A stretch of 10,877 bases of DNA from Bacteroidales bacterium GP1 (GTDB lineage: Bacteria; Bacteroidota; Bacteroidia; Bacteroidales; Muribaculaceae), in contig DAAI01000046.1 of the NCBI GenBank assembly GCA_001701105.1, positions 5,360 through 16,236 of the forward strand, written 5' to 3'. Under the pieces are notes generated by a model. It was not told the origin of the DNA, ran no database searches, and saw only the letters and a list, made by a program, of their open reading frames with translations. The translations under genes and the position numbers were made by a program. Every line of letters starts with the position of its first letter. Positions within the stretch are counted from its first letter, which is position 1. This document shows positions 7,408 to 10,877 of this stretch, one piece after another.

Positions 7408-7773
7408 TTAGATGTTGGCTTTCGTCCTGTCAAGAAGAATTTCGTGAAAGTGGTCTTTAGCCCATTGGATAAGGCTATCGATGATTGGAAACAATGAGTG
7501 AGCGCGGTCAGTAAGCGCATATTCCACTCGAGGGGGCACTTCCGCATATACAGTTCTTTTCACAAGGCCGTCCGCTTCAAGAGTACGCAAAGTCAGAACA
7601 AGCATCTTCTGCGAAATGTCGGGTATCTCTGCGTTAAGGTCGCGGAAGCGTATCGATTCGTGTTGGTTGAGGGTATATAGAACTAACAGCGTCCACTTGT
7701 CGCTTATGCGGTTGAGTACATTCCGGATCGGGCAATCCGGGTCAAGTTCGTCACGCACGAAGTTTCTTTCCAT
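7408..7773 (-). CDS. HxlR-family winged-helix regulator
   Basis: Transcription factor of the HxlR/MarR-like group, 121 aa from the chosen start (MERNFVRDELD). Family signatures are CPIRNVLNRISDKWTLLVL at the N-terminus, IRFRDLNAEIPDISQKMLVL covering the recognition helices, then RTLEADGLVKRTVYAEVPPR and VEYALTDRAHSLFPII for the wing and dimer helix. Cys14 stands at the position used for thiol sensing in relatives such as HypR and YodB, so a redox or electrophile signal is plausible but not shown. Upstream in-frame starts at 7800 and 7878 are rejected because a TACCTTTG promoter box at 7808-7815 puts the transcript start at about 7800. It is divergent from the reductase gene at 8037, the usual arrangement for an HxlR regulator and its target. 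A partial inverted repeat lies between them. Confidence 0.9.
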   Translation of the reverse strand: MERNFVRDELDPDCPIRNVLNRISDKWTLLVLYTLNQHESIRFRDLNAEIPDISQKMLVLTLRTLEADGLVKRTVYAEVPPRVEYALTDRAHSLFPIIDSLIQWAKDHFHEILLDRTKANI

Positions 7774-7807
7774 ATTAATTACGGTATTGATTTTATGCAT
7801 TCCTCTA

Positions 7808-7838
7808 CAAAGGTAAGCAATTTTCTTTAAGAGTGCAA
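7808..7838 (-). promoter_or_regulatory. Promoter of the HxlR regulator gene
   Basis: The minus strand has the -7 box TACCTTTG (7815-7808) and TTG at 7838-7836, about 20 bases upstream, in the -33 position. The predicted transcript starts near 7800, leaving a leader of about 27 bases before the ATG at 7773. This fixes the gene start. Confidence 0.6.
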
Positions 7839-7912
7839 TAGAATAATTATTAAAGGTTAACAAATCGTAAATATTCATTATAACCGGTACTCATACCCCC
7901 CTAAAAATCAAT

Positions 7913-7936
7913 ATTACTAACATTGAGGTTAATAAT
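7913..7936. promoter_or_regulatory. Candidate operator (inverted repeat) between HxlR gene and reductase
   Basis: ATTACTAAC (7913-7921), six bases, then GTTAATAAT (7928-7936). The arms are complementary at eight of nine positions. It sits in the divergent intergenic region, about 100 bases ahead of the reductase start. HxlR proteins bind such spaced dyads as dimers; binding here is inferred. No good TAnnTTTG box was found for the reductase (nearest TACTTTAT at 7986-7993). Confidence 0.4.
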
Positions 7937-8036
7937 GGAAGTAATTGTTATCGCATTTTCGAGGATGAACTAAACCGCTGGATTTTACTTTATTTAGGTG
8001 TAAATAACGTATAACAAAATTCTAAAAATTAATAAA

Positions 8037-8708
8037 ATGAGCAAAAAAATAGCATTAATCGGCGCGAGCGGCTTTGTAGGCTCGGCTATCCTGAATGAAC
8101 TCCTCGACCGTGGCTATCAAGTTGAAGCACTTGTACACAATCCCGAAAAAATGAAAATCGATAATCCGGCTCTCACAATAAGGAAGGTAGATGTGGCCGA
8201 TGAGGCAGCTCTCGAATCCGATCTTCGCGGTTATGAGAATGTGATAAGCGCCTACAATCCCGGCTGGGCCAACCCTAATATCTATGAGGAGACCCTCACT
8301 AACTATCCCAAAATTCTCGAAGCGGCCAAGAAAGCCGGAGTCAAACGACTGCTTATCGTAGGCGGTGCGGGCACTCTCTTCGTCAAGCCCGGCGTACGCC
8401 TTATCGATACCGGCACGCTCCCCAAAGCATGGATGCCCGGTGTGAAATCGCTCGGTGAATTCTATCTCAACACCCTGATGAATGAGAACGACATTGATTG
8501 GATATTCTTCTCGCCCGCAGGAAATCTCGGCGACATGGGTGCCAAAGGCCCCGGGAAGCGGACCGGCATTTACCGCTTGGGTAAGGACGACATGATTTTC
8601 GACAAGGATGGCAACAGCTTCATCTCGGTTGAGGACTATGCCAAAGCAATGGTGGATGAACTTGCCGAACCCGCACATCACAAAGAACGTTTCACGATAG
8701 GATATTGA
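8037..8708 (+). CDS. NAD(P)H-binding reductase, COG2910 type (atypical SDR)
   Basis: A 223-aa single-domain Rossmann protein of the NmrA-like/COG2910 group, often named putative NADH-flavin reductase. The dinucleotide site GASGFVGS is at residues 9-16. The family's hallmark segments follow: VISAYNPGW with NPNIYEE, KKAGVKRLLIVGGAGTLFV, DWIFFSPAGNLG, GKRTGIYRLGKDD, and the C-terminal ISVEDYAKAMVDELAEPAHH. The cofactor is probably NADPH or NADH; the true substrate of the group (flavin, quinone or other) is not settled. The ATG at 8037 is the only start that keeps the full Rossmann strand. It is divergent from the HxlR gene and 53 bases before the macrodomain gene, with no clear promoter in between, so it probably heads the operon. 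Its base composition matches the downstream genes. Confidence 0.87.
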   Translation: MSKKIALIGASGFVGSAILNELLDRGYQVEALVHNPEKMKIDNPALTIRKVDVADEAALESDLRGYENVISAYNPGWANPNIYEETLTNYPKILEAAKKAGVKRLLIVGGAGTLFVKPGVRLIDTGTLPKAWMPGVKSLGEFYLNTLMNENDIDWIFFSPAGNLGDMGAKGPGKRTGIYRLGKDDMIFDKDGNSFISVEDYAKAMVDELAEPAHHKERFTIGY

Positions 8709-8761
8709 GGTCTATCGCCTTATAATTAACTACATGCCTGTTTGAAAAATCATCATTCGTT

Positions 8762-9559
8762 ATGATATCTGAACAAGATAAACTTGACATTCTGCTCAGA
8801 GCCCTCCTTCGGGAGCGCTCTGAGTATCAGCATATCCGGATTCCTGACTCCATCACCGACAAGCGCAATCTGCTACGCTCGCTAATGAATGTGCGCAGGC
8901 CTTCACCTATGCCTGAGGAATTGATGAAAATTCAGGATGAGGAGCTTTCAGAGCAGAGACGGGAGAAAGGAGAAGTATCGCTTGAATCAATTCCACCGTC
9001 GCCTGTCGATCCAAGACTAAGGCTCTGGCAGGGCGACATCACGCGTCTTAAGGTCGATGCGATTGTCAACGCGGCTAATTCGCAGATGCTCGGATGTTTC
9101 ATCCCTATGCACGGATGCATCGACAATGCAATTCACTCGGCGGCCGGAATGCAGCTCCGAGACGAATGTGCGTTAATAATGCACGCGCAAGGACATATGG
9201 AACCAACAGGCAAAGCCAAGATTACCCACGGATATAATCTCCCGGCGAAATGGGTTATTCACACTGTCGGCCCGATAGTATATGGTGAATCCCCCTCTGC
9301 CGAAAATTGCCATCTGCTTGCCGAATGTTACCGCAGCTGCCTCAAACTTGCAGATGAAAACGACTTGAAATCTGTGGCTTTCTGCTGCATCTCGACAGGC
9401 GAATTTCACTTCCCGCAGGACAAGGCAGCTGAAATAGCGGTGGAAACCGTGTGCGAATATCTTGACCGACACCCCGACACAACTTTGGATGCCTTGGTTT
9501 TCAATGTATTCAGGAACAGCGATTATTATTTGTATAAGGATTTGTTAGGCTATGAATAG
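8762..9559 (+). CDS. Zinc-type macrodomain protein-ADP-ribose hydrolase, SirTM partner
   Basis: Predicted cytosolic enzyme that removes ADP-ribose from proteins. The 265-aa length fits the SirTM-linked macrodomains. Residues 1-85 are a helical N-terminal extension. The macrodomain follows: GDIT (91-94), AIVNAANSQMLGC (100-112), AIHSAAG (123-129), WVIHTVGPI (164-172), CCISTGEFHFP (208-218, phosphate loop) and KAAEIAVETV. In place of the usual MacroD glycine-rich GGGVDGAIH loop it reads GCFIPMHGCIDNAIH. Cys112, His117 and Cys119 there are predicted to hold the zinc ion, as described for zinc-dependent macrodomains. Its end overlaps the next gene by 8 bases, so the two are translationally coupled. 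The ATG at 8762 has no strong ribosome site, as is normal here. Confidence 0.9.
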   Translation: MISEQDKLDILLRALLRERSEYQHIRIPDSITDKRNLLRSLMNVRRPSPMPEELMKIQDEELSEQRREKGEVSLESIPPSPVDPRLRLWQGDITRLKVDAIVNAANSQMLGCFIPMHGCIDNAIHSAAGMQLRDECALIMHAQGHMEPTGKAKITHGYNLPAKWVIHTVGPIVYGESPSAENCHLLAECYRSCLKLADENDLKSVAFCCISTGEFHFPQDKAAEIAVETVCEYLDRHPDTTLDALVFNVFRNSDYYLYKDLLGYE

Positions 9560-10403
9560 TTTTAGCGAAAGGATAGAGATTGCACGTAAAAAAATTGACA
9601 AGGCTGACGCTATAGTAATTGGTGCCGGAGCCGGACTGTCGGCTGCCGCGGGAATTGATTATTCAGGGCCCGAATTCAAAAAAGAATTTGCCGATTATAT
9701 CGAGCGTTACCACTTCCGAGATTTCTATTCATCAAGTTTCCATGAATTTCCCACCGAGGAAGAACGCTGGGCACGCTGGGCACGCCATATTGATTATGCA
9801 CGTTTTCGGCCCGATGCATTACCGCTTTACCGCGAATTGCTTGAGTTGGTAAAACGCCGCAATTATTTTGTGATTACCACTAATGTCGATGCCCAGTTCA
9901 GAAAAGCAGGCTTCGACCCGTCGAAAATCTTTGAGGTTCAGGGTGACTATGGCCTTATGCAATGTGCGGTGGGATGCCATACAAAGGTTTACTCCGATAA
10001 AGAGACTGTTGAAAAAATCAACCAGCACTCCCATGAATTGACCGTAGATCCGCAATATGTGCCGGTGTGCCCCGTGTGCGGAGGCAACATGGATGTCAAT
10101 GTGAGAAAAAATCAATTTTTTGTTCAGGATGAAAATTGGGATAAAGCCGCTGAAAGATATGAAAAATTCATGACCCGATATGCTGATAAGGGTAACGTGG
10201 TATTGCTTGAGCTTGGCGTTGGGTTCAATACCCCGACAATTATCCGATACCCGTTTGAACAGATTACTTACCTCAATCCAAATGCTACCCTTATCCGCCT
10301 AAACTCGGAGTATCCTCACGGTCCCAAAGAAACTGCCGCACGCACCATTTCATTTACAGAAAATATGGAGCAAGTGGTTTCTGAACTTCATTCCAAAAGT
10401 TGA
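9552..10403 (+). CDS. Class M sirtuin (SirTM), protein ADP-ribosyltransferase
   Basis: 283-aa Sir2-fold protein. NAD-binding GAGAGLSAAAGIDYSG is at residues 24-39, and the TTNVDAQ motif at 109-115 (Asn111, Asp113) stands for the sirtuin TQNxD. The catalytic His of deacetylating sirtuins is replaced: the HG motif reads VQGD with Gln130. A four-Cys zinc ribbon is formed by Cys138, Cys142, Cys173 and Cys176. ELGVGFNTPTIIRYPFE and LIRLN close the fold. Class M sirtuins of Staphylococcus and Streptococcus with the Asn/Gln active site transfer ADP-ribose from NAD to a lipoylated GcvH-like protein instead of deacylating. The same activity is inferred here. The start overlaps the macrodomain stop by 8 bases, a writer/eraser pair in one transcript. 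No lipoyl carrier or LplA2 gene is present in the window. Confidence 0.92.
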   Translation: MNSFSERIEIARKKIDKADAIVIGAGAGLSAAAGIDYSGPEFKKEFADYIERYHFRDFYSSSFHEFPTEEERWARWARHIDYARFRPDALPLYRELLELVKRRNYFVITTNVDAQFRKAGFDPSKIFEVQGDYGLMQCAVGCHTKVYSDKETVEKINQHSHELTVDPQYVPVCPVCGGNMDVNVRKNQFFVQDENWDKAAERYEKFMTRYADKGNVVLLELGVGFNTPTIIRYPFEQITYLNPNATLIRLNSEYPHGPKETAARTISFTENMEQVVSELHSKS

Positions 10404-10430
10404 AACTTAATACTATCGGGCAACTAAGGA

Positions 10431-10487
10431 ATAAAAGCGCAACTATCTGAATAATATGGTATTTACGCTTTATCTCATGTTACCCCG
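10431..10487 (+). terminator. Weak possible terminator after the sirtuin gene
   Basis: AAAAGCG near 10433 and CGCTTT near 10468 could form a six-base stem with a long loop of about 26 bases, ending the SirTM operon. There is no U-tract of quality; this is a weak call made only because of the position. Confidence 0.2.
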
Positions 10488-10506
10488 CTGGAATTATCGT
10501 GCCATT

Positions 10507-10743
10507 CTATTGACCGGATAAAATCGGACGCTTGAATGTTACCCTCACCACTCCTCTTTCATCGGTAACTATCGGCTGCGGAAGTCCCGCTTTATTCCAC
10601 TCCTCAAATATCATCGACCGACCTCTGCCCCAATGCCCGGTTGTTTCCTTAAATTCAACATCAACATCTGCAGGTTTTCGGGTGAGTTGCCGTAGGTATT
10701 CTAAATCAATAGTTATATATTCAGTGGTAGTACAGATGCAAAG
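10507..10743 (-). pseudogene. C-terminal remnant of an AlbA_2-type ATP-binding protein
   Basis: A minus-strand frame open for 78 codons (TAA at 10746-10744, TAG at 10509-10507) with no usable start upstream of an internal ATG at 10614. Its translation contains TGHWGRGRSMIFEEWNKAG, then LPQPIVTDERGVVRVTFKRP. This matches the C-terminus of the 'divergent AAA/AlbA_2' ATP-binding proteins, often annotated as RecG-like helicases or transcriptional regulators, where the pattern is WGrGi..i..ew..aGLPeP followed by vtf.R. The ~400 N-terminal residues are absent. The preceding ~20 codons (RKPADVDVEFKE) look like a degraded form of the family's RNP..A..F segment. Read as a gene relic; identification rests on about 40 residues. 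Confidence 0.55.
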
Positions 10744-10746
10744 TTA
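10739..10746 (-). promoter_or_regulatory. Promoter-like box before the AlbA_2 remnant
   Basis: The minus strand reads TAACTTTG, a full -7 consensus match, directly at the upstream limit of the remnant frame. No -33 TTTG at 19-21 bases was found. It may be chance or the promoter of a lost gene start. Confidence 0.3.
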
Positions 10747-10834
10747 CAAATTTTTATTGATATTCAGGGTATTTGAGGTTATAACCCTAATCGATAAATT
10801 TGAATATTAAACTGATCACGTTCACCCTAAACGC

Positions 10835-10862
10835 AAAAAGCCGGAGCAAATCGCTTCGGCTT
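10835..10862 (-). terminator. Rho-independent terminator of a gene beyond the right edge
   Basis: Arms 10838-10847 (AAGCCGGAGC) and 10853-10862 (GCTTCGGCTT) pair over ten bases with one G-T position and a five-base loop. On the minus strand the second arm runs into five T (10839-10835). It serves a minus-strand transcript entering from the right. Confidence 0.75.
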
Positions 10863-10866
10863 ACTG

Positions 10867-10877
10867 TGACCCCGGAG
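10867..10877 (-). tRNA. Possible 3' end of a tRNA gene cut by the window edge
   Basis: The minus strand at the edge reads CTCCGGGGTCA. This fits the end of a T-stem (CTC), a 7-base acceptor strand (CGGGGTC) and a discriminator A, with no encoded CCA, which is common in Bacteroidetes. The terminator begins five bases downstream, as often seen after tRNA genes. Only 11 bases are visible, so the call is a guess from pattern and context. Confidence 0.3.

Noticed and set aside
7774..7878. Longer HxlR protein starting at 7878 or 7800
   Set aside because: A full promoter box at 7808-7815 falls inside or right at these starts, and the extra residues do not match the family.
8055..8681. A 208-codon minus-strand frame opposite the reductase
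   Set aside because: It mirrors the reductase gene almost end to end and shows no family motif, while the plus-strand frame has a complete Rossmann signature.
9769..9789. Tandem GCTGGGCAC copies inside the sirtuin gene
   Set aside because: Two in-frame copies encoding RWARWARH; part of the coding sequence, too short to be called a repeat array.
1..10877. CRISPR array, rRNA or phage structural genes
   Set aside because: No regularly spaced repeats, rRNA-like stretches or phage protein motifs were seen.

Overview
The window looks like a chromosomal segment of a Bacteroidales bacterium, possibly Muribaculaceae-like. The reasons are the Bacteroidales-type promoter boxes (TAnnTTTG) ahead of several genes, weak or absent Shine-Dalgarno sites, the Bacteroidetes style of DNA polymerase I, a secreted C10 (streptopain-like) protease gene, and a TPR/OmpA-like lipoprotein. 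The family placement is inference.

Left part (1-4535, GC-rich, housekeeping): DNA polymerase I (polA) on the minus strand runs off its family sequence about 22 bases before the left edge, so its last ~70 residues are missing. Upstream of it, also minus, is a lipoprotein with an OmpA-like core and TPR repeats, with its own promoter. A strong hairpin lies between the two genes, and a T-tailed minus-strand terminator at 4478-4515 separates them from the next unit.

Middle part (4539-7407, AT-richer, decaying): a secreted protein with a C-terminal sorting-like tail lies downstream of a damaged C10 protease lipoprotein gene. The protease keeps its inhibitory prodomain and catalytic Cys. It has lost the catalytic His region, and its best start codon is out of frame by one base in a run of seven A. 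Next comes a 745-bp, internally deleted IS66-family element with 13-bp terminal inverted repeats, a near-perfect 8-bp target duplication and an intact-looking promoter, but only the two ends of its transposase gene.

Right part (7408-10403): an HxlR-family regulator is divergent from a plus-strand cluster of a COG2910-type NAD(P)H-binding reductase, a predicted zinc-type macrodomain ADP-ribosyl hydrolase and a class M sirtuin (SirTM). The last two genes overlap by 8 bases. SirTM and its partner macrodomain are a known writer/eraser pair for protein ADP-ribosylation, tied in Gram-positive pathogens to a lipoylated GcvH-like carrier and the ligase LplA2. Neither of those is in this window; here the pair sits behind a redox-type reductase and a regulator with a conserved Cys. 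This is the most interesting system in the window.

Right edge (10404-10877): there is no intact gene. It holds a C-terminal remnant of an AlbA_2-type ATP-binding protein (minus), a minus-strand terminator, and what may be the last bases of a tRNA gene entering from beyond the edge.
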